A stretch of 50,981 bases of DNA from an uncultured Wohlfahrtiimonas sp. (GCA_947631095.1 CANRJX010000003.1:1-50981), one strand, 5' to 3'; counted from the first letter of the stretch, positions 35,456 through 45,250 are shown. Numbers and translations are program-made. The notes: generated by a model from the sequence alone, not told the origin.

Positions 35456-35615
35456 ATTATTTCCCTAACTTTCTTCCAAAACATGAGGCTGTATCATACT
35501 AAAAAGCATTATTGCTTTCAGATAATAATCTTAATGGCTCCAATTAATATTTCATTAAATTCAGCTCAAAACTGATCGTAGGTCAAAGTATTATTTATGT
35601 GCAATCGGTAAACTT

Positions 35616-35644
35616 ACTCCCATCACATAATAAAAGGGGGGAGT
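35616..35644 (+). promoter_or_regulatory. Hairpin covering an unusually strong ribosome-binding site
   Basis: ACTCCC (35616-35621) can pair with GGGAGT (35639-35644), which is part of a GGGGGGAG run 2 nt before the ATG of the next gene. The 17-nt loop is AT-rich. The run is exceptional in such an AT-rich window. Pairing would hide the ribosome-binding site, so translation could be regulated; this is inference. Confidence 0.4.
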
Positions 35645-35645
35645 T

Positions 35646-36371
35646 ATGTTGCAACAAATATATGAAAAAGATGGTCAACTATTTGAATCCACCATCCGAT
35701 TTCTCAAAAATCTACCTTATGAAAAATTACAATCATTACCCGCACAAGAACAAATTATCAATCATGATTTATCTGAATTTTCAACGATTGAAGTCATGAC
35801 TCAATTGTATGAGATAGATAGAGCTATTCAAGTAACTGCGGTTCATTTTTTATGGCTATCTGAGCCCAATGAGTTTTCACTCATTCAAGGCATGCACAAT
35901 ATATTAATTCCTTTGGCGCACAGTAATAAATCTATGGTCTATTCTGGTCACTGTAAATCTGAGTTTTTTTATGCATTACCGAATGGCACCATTACAGATG
36001 ATATTTTTGAACGCAATGATATAGCAGAAAAATACATCATAGAAAAAGCTGATTGGTTTGGCACAACTGGATTATGCGATGCAGAAGAAAGAAATATTGT
36101 GAAATATATGCGCTATGAATACGGTGATTTGTTGATCGACGAAGATGGTTTAAAAGCCTATGATCTTAAATATTTAGGCTCTTTTAAACTCAATAATCAA
36201 CTATTTAAACAATTAGATTTATCAACCAATCAGCAACCTGATATCATTTATATTTGGCATTACTATGATGAACATTATGCTTATGCTTATCGGGATCAAA
36301 GTGGGAAGCTACAATTTGATCTTGGTCGTCATTGTCCAATCGATCTTTTACAAGATTTTAAGATAATTTAG
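35646..36371 (+). CDS. Protein of unknown function, 241 aa
   Basis: I do not recognise this protein. It has no signal peptide and no transmembrane helix, so it is probably cytosolic. It is rich in acidic and aromatic residues: FSTIEVMTQLYEIDRAI and VHFLWLSEPNEFSLIQGM in the first half, then ERNIVKYMRYEYGDLLIDEDG and DIIYIWHYYDEHYAYAYRD near the C-terminus. The coding frame is supported by a GGGGGGAG ribosome-binding site and codon use like its neighbours. The 190-nt gap before it holds no clear promoter. It converges on nagZ with a 14-nt overlap of the stops. Confidence 0.8.
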   Translation: MLQQIYEKDGQLFESTIRFLKNLPYEKLQSLPAQEQIINHDLSEFSTIEVMTQLYEIDRAIQVTAVHFLWLSEPNEFSLIQGMHNILIPLAHSNKSMVYSGHCKSEFFYALPNGTITDDIFERNDIAEKYIIEKADWFGTTGLCDAEERNIVKYMRYEYGDLLIDEDGLKAYDLKYLGSFKLNNQLFKQLDLSTNQQPDIIYIWHYYDEHYAYAYRDQSGKLQFDLGRHCPIDLLQDFKII

Positions 36372-37311
36372 TTTGAATAAACTCTAATCGATGGATCACT
36401 TCATCACTAATGACAGCGTTTTTATATTGATCCAACAATAACTGAATGGCATTAAAATCATTGCAACATAATAAAATATCGACACCTGCATCAAAACATT
36501 TTTGTGCTTTTTCAACCATAGAACCTAAGTGCTCTGCGCCTTTCATATCTAAATCATCACTGATGATTAAGCCATCAAATCCTAGATCATCACGCAAATA
36601 TTTCATCCATTTTGGTGATGAAACTGCAGTATGTTCAGCATCAAAATCATCATAAATAATATGAGCAGGCATGATCGCTTCTATGCCTTCTTCTATTAAA
36701 TTTTTGAATGGCAAAACATCATTGTTTAATATTTCTTTAACCGAGCGATAATCATGCGCTACACCAAGATGAGTATCAATCTCTACATATCCATGGCCAG
36801 GAAAATGTTTTGCAACACCAATGCTATTTTGTGAGCGCAATCCTTGATAAAAAGCTTGCACTAATAAGCTGACAGCAATTGCTTCGGAATGAAATGACCG
36901 ATCACCTATGACTTCATTTTTTCCATAATTGATGTCACACACTGGTGCATAACTAAAATCAACACCAACAGACTTTAATTCATAAGCAATCAATGAACCA
37001 TAATCATACGATTTTTTAAGCGCCTCTTTAGGATTATCTTCATACATTTGCTCTAGCTGATTCATTGCAGGTAAACGTGTAAATTCTTCTCTGAATCGTT
37101 GAACACGACCACCCTCATGATCAACTGAAATCAAAATATCTTCATTGATCTCACGAATAGTTTGCGTCAACATTTTGAGCTGATCTTTATTTTTATAATT
37201 ACGTGTAAAAAGAATCACACCAACAACTAGGGAATGTTTTAACCATTCACGCTCAATCAACGTCAGTTCAGTTCCTTGCAAACCTATAATCAATCCACCG
37301 ACTCGACTCAT
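36358..37311 (-). CDS. nagZ: Beta-N-acetylhexosaminidase NagZ
   Basis: Cytosolic glycoside hydrolase family 3 enzyme that removes GlcNAc from anhydro-muropeptides in wall recycling. From ATG 37311 it is 317 aa. The catalytic loop is [14 protein letters not shown], and others are [37 protein letters not shown] and [11 protein letters not shown]. The start overlaps the ruvB stop by 4 nt (ATGA); the longer frame to 37347 lies inside ruvB and is not used. Confidence 0.96.
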   Translation of the reverse strand: MSRVGGLIIGLQGTELTLIEREWLKHSLVVGVILFTRNYKNKDQLKMLTQTIREINEDILISVDHEGGRVQRFREEFTRLPAMNQLEQMYEDNPKEALKKSYDYGSLIAYELKSVGVDFSYAPVCDINYGKNEVIGDRSFHSEAIAVSLLVQAFYQGLRSQNSIGVAKHFPGHGYVEIDTHLGVAHDYRSVKEILNNDVLPFKNLIEEGIEAIMPAHIIYDDFDAEHTAVSSPKWMKYLRDDLGFDGLIISDDLDMKGAEHLGSMVEKAQKCFDAGVDILLCCNDFNAIQLLLDQYKNAVISDEVIHRLEFIQTKLS

Positions 37312-38318
37312 ATTTCCTCTTGCGCTAAGCCCAAATATTGCCAACATTTTGAAGTAGCGACACGCCCTTTTGGGGTTCGCATCAAAAATCCTTCTTGGAT
37401 TAAATACGGCTCAATCACATCTTCTAATGTGCCACGATCTTCACCCAATGCTGATGCAATCGTATCTAATCCTACTGGCCCACCTGAGAATTTTTCAACA
37501 ATTAATTGCAATAAACGACGATCATGTTCATCTAAACCAGACGCATCAATTTCCAACATATTCAATGCTTCTTGGGCAATTGAAACATCTATCAAACCAT
37601 TAGAACGTATCTCCGCAACATCTCTAACTCGTCGCAATAATCGATTGGCAATTCTTGGCGTTCCTCTTGAACGCTTACCAATTTCTGTTGCGCCTTCCAG
37701 AGTTAATTCAACATTCAATAAGTTTGCTGAGCGCAATACAATTGATGTCAACTCTTCATTAGAATAAAACTGCAAGCGGGACATAATGCCGAAACGATCA
37801 CGCAATGGAGATGTTAATAATCCTGCTCTTGTTGTCGCTCCGATTAATGTAAAAGGTGGTAAATCAATTTTAATTGAGCGAGCTGCAGGGCCTTCTCCAA
37901 TCATAATATCAAGCTGATAATCTTCGAGCGCCGGATAAAGAACTTCTTCAATCATTGGGCTTAAACGATGAATTTCATCAATAAACAGTACATCATTCGG
38001 CTCTAAATTAGTTAACAGAGCAGCAAGATCTCCTGCCCTTTCTAAAACCGGGCCTGATGTTTGTTTTAACCCAACTTCTAATTCATTGGCAATAATATGT
38101 GCCAAAGTTGTTTTCCCTAATCCTGGAGGGCCAAACAACAAAACATGATCCAATGCTTCCCCACGCTTTTTAGCCGCTTGAATAAAAATTTCCATCTGAT
38201 TACGCAAAGCTTCTTGCCCTGTGTAATCTTGTAAATATTTAGGACGGATTGCGCGGTCAACAACAACTTCTTCGCGTTGTTTTTCTCCACTAATTAAAAT
38301 TCTATCAGACTCTATCAT
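37308..38318 (-). CDS. ruvB: Holliday junction branch-migration ATPase RuvB
   Basis: AAA+ motor of the RuvAB branch-migration complex, 336 aa. Walker A is GPPGLGKT (63-70), Walker B is LFIDEIHRL, sensor 1 is GATTRAG and the arginine finger region is [10 protein letters not shown]-terminal winged helix has [17 protein letters not shown]. ruvA and ruvC are not adjacent. It abuts dtd and is coupled to nagZ by a 4-nt overlap. Confidence 0.98.
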   Translation of the reverse strand: MIESDRILISGEKQREEVVVDRAIRPKYLQDYTGQEALRNQMEIFIQAAKKRGEALDHVLLFGPPGLGKTTLAHIIANELEVGLKQTSGPVLERAGDLAALLTNLEPNDVLFIDEIHRLSPMIEEVLYPALEDYQLDIMIGEGPAARSIKIDLPPFTLIGATTRAGLLTSPLRDRFGIMSRLQFYSNEELTSIVLRSANLLNVELTLEGATEIGKRSRGTPRIANRLLRRVRDVAEIRSNGLIDVSIAQEALNMLEIDASGLDEHDRRLLQLIVEKFSGGPVGLDTIASALGEDRGTLEDVIEPYLIQEGFLMRTPKGRVATSKCWQYLGLAQEEI

Positions 38319-38756
38319 TTACACTTTCAACCAAAAGGTTACAGGCCCATCATTTTCTAATGAAACTTTCATATCAGCTGCAAATTTTCCTTGCTCAACT
38401 TTATTGATTAAAGTCTTAGCGTATTCAACACCATATTGATAGAGTTGTTCGCTCATCGCAGGATCAGGGCTATCACTAAATGAAGGTCTTCGACCTTTAT
38501 CTGTATTGGCCAATAATGTGAATTGCGAAACTAATAGCAGTTCACCTTTGACATCCAACAAAGATAAATTCATTTTTCCATTCTCATCAGAAAAAACTCT
38601 ATAGTTAGCAATTTTTTCAATCATTTTTCTAACAGATGCTTCATCATCAGTTTTTTCTATTGCGACTAAAGCCAAAAGCCCATGATTAATTTTGCCAATA
38701 GATTCACCTGCAACTTTAACTTCAGACCAATTCACTCTTTGTATTAATGCAATCAT
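38319..38756 (-). CDS. dtd: D-aminoacyl-tRNA deacylase
   Basis: Removes D-amino acids mischarged to tRNA, 145 aa. Signatures are IQRVNWSEVKV at the N-terminus, LLVSQFTLLA (SQFT nucleophile loop) and GPVTFWLKV (the GP cis-loop) at the C-terminus. It overlaps lptE by 4 nt (ATGA) and ends directly before the ruvB start. Confidence 0.97.
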   Translation of the reverse strand: MIALIQRVNWSEVKVAGESIGKINHGLLALVAIEKTDDEASVRKMIEKIANYRVFSDENGKMNLSLLDVKGELLLVSQFTLLANTDKGRRPSFSDSPDPAMSEQLYQYGVEYAKTLINKVEQGKFAADMKVSLENDGPVTFWLKV

Positions 38757-39268
38757 TGCTCTTTTAACTCTTCCTGCATTCTAATCGCAGCTTCTAAACG
38801 GCGCATAAACATCGATGCAATATCTTGACGCAATTGACGTGTAACATTTTGTACATCTGTTGATTTACCTAATAAGTTAGACTCATCGTAGGTAAAGTCG
38901 CGCTCTCTCATTAACGTTGTTGCTGGCAAAATTGGCTGACCATTTTTTTCTACAACTTGAGCCACAATCGTTAATGTTACAACTTCTTCAGTATCTCTAT
39001 TTGCAGCCAACGCAGAGATCGTACGCGTTGTTTGTGTCTCTGATAAGATTTGAATGATTACATCTGCATCTTTGCTATTACTAACAATATTGACAGATTC
39101 AGGAAAGAAATTTTTAACAGAATAAAAAAATGAATTTCTATCCGTTGGGTTATAACCTTCCATATACACATTTTGGTATTCAGAAGGCCATGGGATTGTT
39201 CCACGCAATTTAAAACCGCACCCAACGATTATCATGACAAATACGAATAGTACTAATTTACGAATCAT
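38753..39268 (-). CDS. lptE: LPS-assembly lipoprotein LptE
   Basis: Plug lipoprotein of the LptD translocon that places LPS in the outer leaflet. The 171-aa precursor has lipobox IVGC (Cys17), then GFKLRGTIPWPSEYQNVYMEG, typical of LptE. The family is poorly conserved, but lipobox, length and the GF-x-LRG start agree. It is usually next to leuS and holA; here it follows a FimX-like gene by 10 nt and precedes dtd. Confidence 0.9.
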   Translation of the reverse strand: MIRKLVLFVFVMIIVGCGFKLRGTIPWPSEYQNVYMEGYNPTDRNSFFYSVKNFFPESVNIVSNSKDADVIIQILSETQTTRTISALAANRDTEEVVTLTIVAQVVEKNGQPILPATTLMRERDFTYDESNLLGKSTDVQNVTRQLRQDIASMFMRRLEAAIRMQEELKEQ

Positions 39269-39278
39269 GCAGGCCTCT

Positions 39279-41366
39279 TTACATCATCATTTGTGAAAAA
39301 TCGAAGTCTAACGCCAATGAGGGTGCTCCGATCATATTACCGCATGCATATGGGATATTATATTCCCAAACCAATGTCATACTCATAGGTGAATTAACAC
39401 CTGTTGCTAAAATCTTAGCGCCTTTTTGAGACATCGCTTCCAATAATTTTGGAAACTTCATAAGCTCCTCACTGGTTAAACCTCTACTCATTCTACCGAT
39501 ACAACTTTCAGATAATGCAACTAAAGAAATATCGAGTTCTGTGACTTGAGTAAACGTAATATCCACAACATCATGGATAATTCCTGAATAGCCTTCTTGC
39601 TTTAATGTGCTAAAAAAGACTTTTGCCTCTTCAAAGTGCTCATTAGCAACTTCTTCAGCTAGTCCTAGATGAATTTGACCTTTAGAAAAAATATCATGTG
39701 CATTTGCTTTAATCCACTCGACCAATTCACCCACACGATTGAGATAATACATCGATAAAGGAAGAATTAATTTTGTTTTATCATCATTTGCGGCACGAAT
39801 ACTCGCAACGCCACTTTTAATCATAAAAATATCAAGATCACGCATTAAAGAGTTACTGGCGGTATAAGTAAAACTTTTATTCCAAACAATCAACCCACCG
39901 TTGGCATCATAAAGATTAAACGATGCAATGTAATTCTTTTCACCTGTCATGGAGAAATCTACAATTGGAATATATATTTGCTTAATTTGTTGCGTACTCA
40001 AAGCATTATATAAAGGCATAAACTCTTCATCGACTGTATGCTCTATTTGAGTATCACTAATGATAGGGCTATCGACATGTGAAGATACATTTTTTTCAGC
40101 TAACATCACAATTCGAGTATCTATTAAGCCTGCTAATTCATCCAAGCGATTACATGAGTCAGTAATGCTCTCAACCGAATCCCCTAAATTGGTATAAGCA
40201 AATGTAAATTTACCATTTAACTCAATGTTACCAACTTTATATATGAAACCTTCGGCACTAGAAGTAATCGCCATACCTAAACGATCAACTTTAGTCATAT
40301 CGCTGTTTGTCATTAACAACACAATACTTTCATCTGAATAACGTGCGTAGTGGAGATTACTGATTTGTGATTCTAAATGTTGCGCTAAACTGAACAAATA
40401 CAGCTCTAAAGCTTTTACACCATATTTTTTACGGAATTCAAAATAATCCTGCAAAACAATGCTAATCAACCAAGAAGAGCTGCCAACAAAATTAGGTAAA
40501 CTATCAATAAATGATAAGCGATCATAAAACTTTGCTTGATCTGATAATTGCATTATCTCCAAAGGTTTATCATCTGTAGAAGCACCATCATTGGTATTTT
40601 TAGCGATAAATAATTCTAAGCATGGCGACTCATCATATAATGCTTGTTTAATGTGTACATTTTCAGAAACCACTTCACCATTTGGATGTTTTAAAGCTAA
40701 GGTTTCTTGCTGCTCTTTACCTGTTTTACCAACGATTTTCATCATTTTTTTAAATTGAGCGGACTGCTCGGCTGTAATATATTCCAATACAGTTGTCGCT
40801 GCTAATTCATCAAAATTTTGGTATCCAAAATAGCGTAAAAATGCATCATTCGCATATAAAAACAATCCATCTTCTGAGCCAAAATAAGCAATTAAATCTT
40901 CAGATGTTGAAGCTAATTGCTCAGTTAGCTCGATCAGTTTTGCATTTTTTTCCAAAACTTCTCGGTATCTTATTTGAGTTTTAACCTCAAAAACAGCACG
41001 AGAAATTTGTTTAAACAATATATTTCCTTGTTGAAGAATACCGACATCAACAGCACCTTCATCAATCATCGTTTGGCGCTTTTCTAGAAATTGATCTTGA
41101 TTCACAAGAACCAAAACAGGCGTGGATTTAATACCAATTGCCTGAATGACTTCTTTTAGAACTGGCACTTTGGGCGAGTCTTGTAAAATTACGAGATTAC
41201 AATTTTCTTTATTTACAGCAACATGTATGCCTTCAACGGAATCTGTTGTTGTAATGTCAAAAGTAATTTTGCTATCCAAACTGTTAGCTCTGACAATTTG
41301 TCTTAGCTGAGTCACTTTTTCTGCACTATTTTCAACGTAAAGTATTTTGTAAATCTCACTAACCAT
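39279..41366 (-). CDS. FimX-like protein with degenerate receiver, PAS, GGDEF and EAL domains
   Basis: The 695 aa match the length and domain order of FimX (691 aa in Pseudomonas), which controls type IV pilus assembly. A receiver-like domain (about 1-125) has Gln62 where the phosphoacceptor Asp would be. A PAS domain (about 150-255) follows, with GLFLYANDAFLRYFGYQ. The GGDEF-like domain (about 285-415) reads YSDES (343-347) at its signature. The EAL-like domain (about 445-690) has YIPIVDFS for the usual QPI-D, but YIASFNL (479-485) where an EAL/EVL strand with Arg would be. All three enzymatic or signal residues are lost, so it is not a working cyclase or phosphodiesterase. PilF (10612-11346) supports pili. 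Naming it fimX outright would go beyond the evidence. Confidence 0.75.
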   Translation of the reverse strand: MVSEIYKILYVENSAEKVTQLRQIVRANSLDSKITFDITTTDSVEGIHVAVNKENCNLVILQDSPKVPVLKEVIQAIGIKSTPVLVLVNQDQFLEKRQTMIDEGAVDVGILQQGNILFKQISRAVFEVKTQIRYREVLEKNAKLIELTEQLASTSEDLIAYFGSEDGLFLYANDAFLRYFGYQNFDELAATTVLEYITAEQSAQFKKMMKIVGKTGKEQQETLALKHPNGEVVSENVHIKQALYDESPCLELFIAKNTNDGASTDDKPLEIMQLSDQAKFYDRLSFIDSLPNFVGSSSWLISIVLQDYFEFRKKYGVKALELYLFSLAQHLESQISNLHYARYSDESIVLLMTNSDMTKVDRLGMAITSSAEGFIYKVGNIELNGKFTFAYTNLGDSVESITDSCNRLDELAGLIDTRIVMLAEKNVSSHVDSPIISDTQIEHTVDEEFMPLYNALSTQQIKQIYIPIVDFSMTGEKNYIASFNLYDANGGLIVWNKSFTYTASNSLMRDLDIFMIKSGVASIRAANDDKTKLILPLSMYYLNRVGELVEWIKANAHDIFSKGQIHLGLAEEVANEHFEEAKVFFSTLKQEGYSGIIHDVVDITFTQVTELDISLVALSESCIGRMSRGLTSEELMKFPKLLEAMSQKGAKILATGVNSPMSMTLVWEYNIPYACGNMIGAPSLALDFDFSQMMM

Positions 41367-41425
41367 TATTATGATTTCCTTTTATATCCATCGTGCCATT
41401 CTAGCTTAAATAGATGAAAAGCTCA

Positions 41426-42742
41426 CTAGATTAATCGGCCATACAAATCGTACACATCCGCCTCTTCAATCTCTACCTTCACGATTTTACCAACGATATC
41501 TTGTGTTGCATCATCTATGTAAACCAAACCATCAATTTCAGGTGCATCAGCGGTTGTTCGACCAATTGCTACACCTTCTTCAACATCAAATTCATCGATT
41601 AACACATCAAATATTTTACCAACTTTAGCTTGTAATTTTTCAGCAGAAATACCTGCTTGCAATTCCATGAATCTATCTAAGCGATCTTGTTGGATTTCTA
41701 GCGGAACTGGCTCTGCTATATCATTAGCCGCAGCACCTTCAACCGGTGAATAAATAAACGCTCCAACTCGATCCAATTTTGCCTCAGCAATAAAATCTAA
41801 CAACATTTGAAATTCTTCTTCTGTTTCACCTGGGAAACCAACTATGAATGTAGATCGAATTGTGATTTCCGGACAAATTTCACGCCATTTTTTTATGCGA
41901 TTGAGCATATTTTCTGTGTTTGCAGGACGCTTCATCGCTTTCAAAATTCGTGGGGAAGCATGCTGCATAGGCACATCGATATAAGGCAAAATTTTCCCTT
42001 CAGCCATTAACGGAATTAAATGATCCACGTGAGGATATGGGTAGATATAATGCAATCTTACCCAAACATCTAATTTGGATAACTCTTCACACAAATTTTG
42101 AATATGTGTTTTAACTGGTTTGCCATCCGCAATGCCCAACTTATATTTAACATCTACACCGTATGCACTTGTATCTTGTGCCACAACCAATAATTCTTTT
42201 ACGCCTGAATTAACTAATTTTTTAGCTTGCGACAATACATTTTCGACAGGGTAAGATTGATGCTTCCCTCGCATTGAAGGAATAATACAGAATGTACAAG
42301 CATGATTACAGCCTTCTGCAATTTTCAAATACGCATAATGTTTAGGCGTTAACTTAATACCTGCTGGCGGTACTAAATCCATAAATGGGTCATGTGGCTT
42401 AGGTAAATTTGTATGCACAGCCGTCATGACATCTTGGAAAGCATGTGGGCCTGTTACGCTAAGAACATTAGGATATTTCTCTAAAATCTTATCTGCATTT
42501 GCCCCCAAACATCCTGTTACAATCACTTTGCCATTTTCATCTAAAGCTTCACCAATCGCATCTAAACTCTCTTGCACCGCTGAATCAATAAAACCACAAG
42601 TATTCACTACGACTAAATCTGCATCATCGTATTTTGGAACGATCTCATAACCTTCTGTGCGTAGTTGAGTCAAAATATATTCAGAGTCCACCAACGCTTT
42701 TGGACAGCCAAGAGAAACAAAGCCAATTTTAGGAGTAGTCAC
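41426..42742 (-). CDS. rimO: Ribosomal protein S12 methylthiotransferase RimO
   Basis: Radical SAM enzyme that methylthiolates an Asp of ribosomal protein S12. From GTG 42742 it is 438 aa. The N-terminal cluster cysteines are in [12 protein letters not shown] (C13), VVNTCGF and VTGCLGAN; the radical SAM C-x3-C-x2-C is [16 protein letters not shown]; a TRAM domain closes the protein. CPKALVDSE is typical of RimO and not of MiaB. GTG 42742 is chosen because AAGG lies 7 nt before it; TTG 42748 overlaps that site. A large hairpin with a U-run lies just upstream (42754-42796). Confidence 0.96.
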   Translation of the reverse strand: MTTPKIGFVSLGCPKALVDSEYILTQLRTEGYEIVPKYDDADLVVVNTCGFIDSAVQESLDAIGEALDENGKVIVTGCLGANADKILEKYPNVLSVTGPHAFQDVMTAVHTNLPKPHDPFMDLVPPAGIKLTPKHYAYLKIAEGCNHACTFCIIPSMRGKHQSYPVENVLSQAKKLVNSGVKELLVVAQDTSAYGVDVKYKLGIADGKPVKTHIQNLCEELSKLDVWVRLHYIYPYPHVDHLIPLMAEGKILPYIDVPMQHASPRILKAMKRPANTENMLNRIKKWREICPEITIRSTFIVGFPGETEEEFQMLLDFIAEAKLDRVGAFIYSPVEGAAANDIAEPVPLEIQQDRLDRFMELQAGISAEKLQAKVGKIFDVLIDEFDVEEGVAIGRTTADAPEIDGLVYIDDATQDIVGKIVKVEIEEADVYDLYGRLI

Positions 42743-42753
42743 AATCAAACCTT

Positions 42754-42796
42754 CAAAAAAAGATAACCAGCCAAAATGTATTAATGTTTTGGCTGG
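42754..42796. promoter_or_regulatory. Perfect 10-bp dyad between rimO and gpt
   Basis: CCAGCCAAAA (42767-42776) and TTTTGGCTGG (42787-42796) are exact inverted copies around a 10-nt loop. On the minus strand the stem is followed by TTATC and seven T residues, so it has terminator form, yet it sits directly before the rimO start. On the plus strand it covers the -35 region of the gpt promoter. It may be an attenuator, a barrier to antisense transcription or an operator. Confidence 0.6.
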
Positions 42797-42815
42797 TGTA
42801 ATCAGAGAAAAAAAA

Positions 42816-42821
42816 CTATAA
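42816..42821 (+). promoter_or_regulatory. Candidate -10 box for gpt
   Basis: A perfect TATAAT lies 44 nt before the gpt ATG. The expected -35 position falls within the right arm of the upstream dyad and has no good match to TTGACA, which would fit a regulated promoter. Confidence 0.45.
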
Positions 42822-42865
42822 TAAGTGGCTATTTTATATCAGAACCCTATCTACTGGAAACCAAA

Positions 42866-43342
42866 ATGTCGAAAAAATATTTAGTTACTTGGGATATGCT
42901 CCAAGTTCACGGGAAAGCTTTATCTCAACATTTAATCGAACGTCAAGAGTGGAAAGGTATCATAGCTGTGAGTCGTGGCGGTTTAGTACCTGCTGCGATT
43001 GTTGCACGCGAACTTAACATTCGCTACGTCGATACTTTATGTATTGCGAGCTATCATGACTATCTTAACCAGTCAGAAATGCAATTAATTAAAGAATGTA
43101 ATGTTCCAAATGATGGCGAAGGTTTCATTATTATTGATGACCTAGTTGACTCTGGCAATACTGCAAAATTAATTCGTAAACTTTATCCAAAAGCTTACTT
43201 CGTCACAATTTGTGCAAAGCCACAAGGCAAGCCACTAGTTGATTTTAGCGTTGTCGATATCCCACAAGATACTTGGATCGAGCAACCTTGGGATACAGCT
43301 GTACAATTTGTACCACCTTTGTGTGAACAAGATAAAAAATAA
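42866..43342 (+). CDS. gpt: Xanthine-guanine phosphoribosyltransferase
   Basis: Salvages guanine and xanthine to GMP and XMP using PRPP. It is 158 aa (E. coli Gpt 152). It starts [17 protein letters not shown], has the family [21 protein letters not shown] and the PRPP loop [11 protein letters not shown], and ends with [15 protein letters not shown]. This is the E. coli Gpt type, not Hpt. It is followed after 2 nt by lpxL. Confidence 0.96.
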   Translation: MSKKYLVTWDMLQVHGKALSQHLIERQEWKGIIAVSRGGLVPAAIVARELNIRYVDTLCIASYHDYLNQSEMQLIKECNVPNDGEGFIIIDDLVDSGNTAKLIRKLYPKAYFVTICAKPQGKPLVDFSVVDIPQDTWIEQPWDTAVQFVPPLCEQDKK

Positions 43343-43344
43343 GC

Positions 43345-44253
43345 ATGCAATACCATAAACCCAACTGGATTAAAGACAATGCAATTGCCTTAGGTTTTTG
43401 GGTTGGCAAATTTATTGCTAAATTACCCATGCCTTTTCTATTATCTTTAGGCAAAGGCATTGGTAATATCTCTTACTATATTGCAAAAAATCGTCGTCAT
43501 ATCATCGAGCGCAATATAGAACTATGTTTTCCTCAATTATCTTCTGCAGAACAAAAAAAATTAGTTAAAGCTAATTTTCAATCATTAGGCATGGGGATAT
43601 TTGAAACTTTAGTTGCTTGGCTAAAGCCTGAAGAACAAGTTAAAGAACTATTTACATATGAAGGCTTAGAAAACCTAGAAGCCTTGAAAGAATCAGGTCA
43701 TGGCGCACTCTTATTAACAGTACATTTTTGTAATTTAGAGCTTGGCGCACGTGCAATAACATTAAAAACACCTTTTGTTGCCATGTATCGTCAGCATAAA
43801 AATCGCACTTATGAAGAACGTCAATTCAAAATGCGAACAATGCAATCTCAAAATGAGCCTGTAAATCGTAATGAAATTCGTAAAACGATCAAATTACTTA
43901 GAAATGGTAAAATTCTTTGGTACGCACCTGATCAAAACTATGGCGGCAGCGACCATGTATTTGTAGATTTTTTTGGCATTAAAGCCTTAATGATCACTGC
44001 AACTTCACAAATGGCCAAACTGGGAAAAGCTAAGGTTCTACCTTATTATTGTATCCGTGAAGGTAATCAATACAGAGTGAAAATTTTACCTGCATTGGAA
44101 AATTTTCCTTCAGATTCCGCCACTCAAGATTGCGAACAACTCAATCAATTATTTGAATCTTGGATATTAGAAGCACCAGAACAATATTTGTGGGCACATC
44201 GTCGTTTTAAATCTAGACCTGAGGGTGAAAAAGATTTATATGCAAAAAAATAA
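43345..44253 (+). CDS. lpxL: Lipid A biosynthesis lauroyl-type acyltransferase LpxL
   Basis: Adds a secondary acyl chain to Kdo2-lipid IVA at the inner membrane. The 302 aa hold the H-x4-E motif H127/E132 (VHFCNLELGAR), the following MYRQHKNRTYEE, WYAPDQNYG and APEQYLWAHRRFKSRPEGE. VHF-x-x-LELG and YAPDQ-x-YG are close to E. coli LpxL, making this the better LpxL candidate of the two paralogues in the window. Its last 14 nt overlap the glycosyltransferase gene. Confidence 0.9.
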   Translation: MQYHKPNWIKDNAIALGFWVGKFIAKLPMPFLLSLGKGIGNISYYIAKNRRHIIERNIELCFPQLSSAEQKKLVKANFQSLGMGIFETLVAWLKPEEQVKELFTYEGLENLEALKESGHGALLLTVHFCNLELGARAITLKTPFVAMYRQHKNRTYEERQFKMRTMQSQNEPVNRNEIRKTIKLLRNGKILWYAPDQNYGGSDHVFVDFFGIKALMITATSQMAKLGKAKVLPYYCIREGNQYRVKILPALENFPSDSATQDCEQLNQLFESWILEAPEQYLWAHRRFKSRPEGEKDLYAKK

Positions 44254-45250
44254 TTTTAAGCGGATTTTGATCATTCAATGGAGCGCAATGGGTGATTGCG
44301 TACTTGCAAGCACAACTTTTGATGACATTAAAAATCGATTCCCAGATGCAAAAATTGATCTTAATACCCTGCCACCTTGGGATCAACTGTTTATTCACGA
44401 TCATCGTTTTCACCAACTCATTAGCTTTAAAATCCGTAAACAAGGTTTTTCAGCAACCAAACGATGGTTGGATATTATAAAAAAAGAAAATTATGATCTC
44501 ATCATTGATTTTCAAAACAGTGACCGTTCTCGCTTGATTTTATCCATCGCAAAAATCTTTAAATTTACTAAAGCGACAATTATCGGCCGTGGTAAACACT
44601 GGTGTTATGACAATACAATTAACGACTCCGACATTACCAACAACCATGTGGTTGACCGCTATTACGCAGCATTAAAATTTGTCGGTATTGAACAAAAATC
44701 GGAATGTCCAAAAATTATTGCTTCAACGGCAATTTCCAACAAAATCTCAAAGGAAAAAACTGCTCTTTTAGGCAATAGTAAATTTGCCGTTTTTGTACCA
44801 GGTTGTAGCCCTCAGCACCCACAAAAGCGCTGGCCTGTGGAATCATTTATTGAGCTAGGACAATTACTGTTTAAAACTGATATTCAAAATATCTTAATCA
44901 TTGGCGCACAAAGCGAATCTGATATTTGCAAAGAAATCGCTGACAGCGACCCGCGTTTTATTAATTTGTGCTCTAAAACAGAACTATTAGAAATACCTGA
45001 ATGGCTAAAAGGGGCTTCTTTAATTGTCGGAAATGACACCGGCACCTCACACATAGCTGCAAGTAGCAATGCGCCATTAATTGCTTTATTTGGCCCAACT
45101 GATCCAATACAATCACAACCTTATGGAAAGAAAGTGATTGCATTAAGGGCTCAAAATTTTGGAAATAACAATAAAATTGAACAAATTACAGCAAATGATG
45201 TATTCAAGACTTATCAAAATATTTTCAATCCGACAGATAAAACAGTATAA
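44240..45250 (+). CDS. Glycosyltransferase family 9 (heptosyltransferase-like)
   Basis: LPS-core type glycosyltransferase of 336 aa with two Rossmann domains. The N-terminus ILIIQWSAMGDCVLASTTF resembles the heptosyltransferase ILI-x-x-x-x-GD-x-x-x-x-x-P start. FVPGCSPQHPQKRWPVESF and GNDTGTSHIAASSNAPLIALFGPTDP form the nucleotide-sugar site. Which heptose or sugar it transfers is unknown. Start ATG 44240 is preferred over GTG 44225, which is directly at GAGG. It overlaps lpxL by 14 nt, so lipid A acylation and core assembly are coupled in one operon. Confidence 0.88.
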   Translation: MQKNNFKRILIIQWSAMGDCVLASTTFDDIKNRFPDAKIDLNTLPPWDQLFIHDHRFHQLISFKIRKQGFSATKRWLDIIKKENYDLIIDFQNSDRSRLILSIAKIFKFTKATIIGRGKHWCYDNTINDSDITNNHVVDRYYAALKFVGIEQKSECPKIIASTAISNKISKEKTALLGNSKFAVFVPGCSPQHPQKRWPVESFIELGQLLFKTDIQNILIIGAQSESDICKEIADSDPRFINLCSKTELLEIPEWLKGASLIVGNDTGTSHIAASSNAPLIALFGPTDPIQSQPYGKKVIALRAQNFGNNNKIEQITANDVFKTYQNIFNPTDKTV

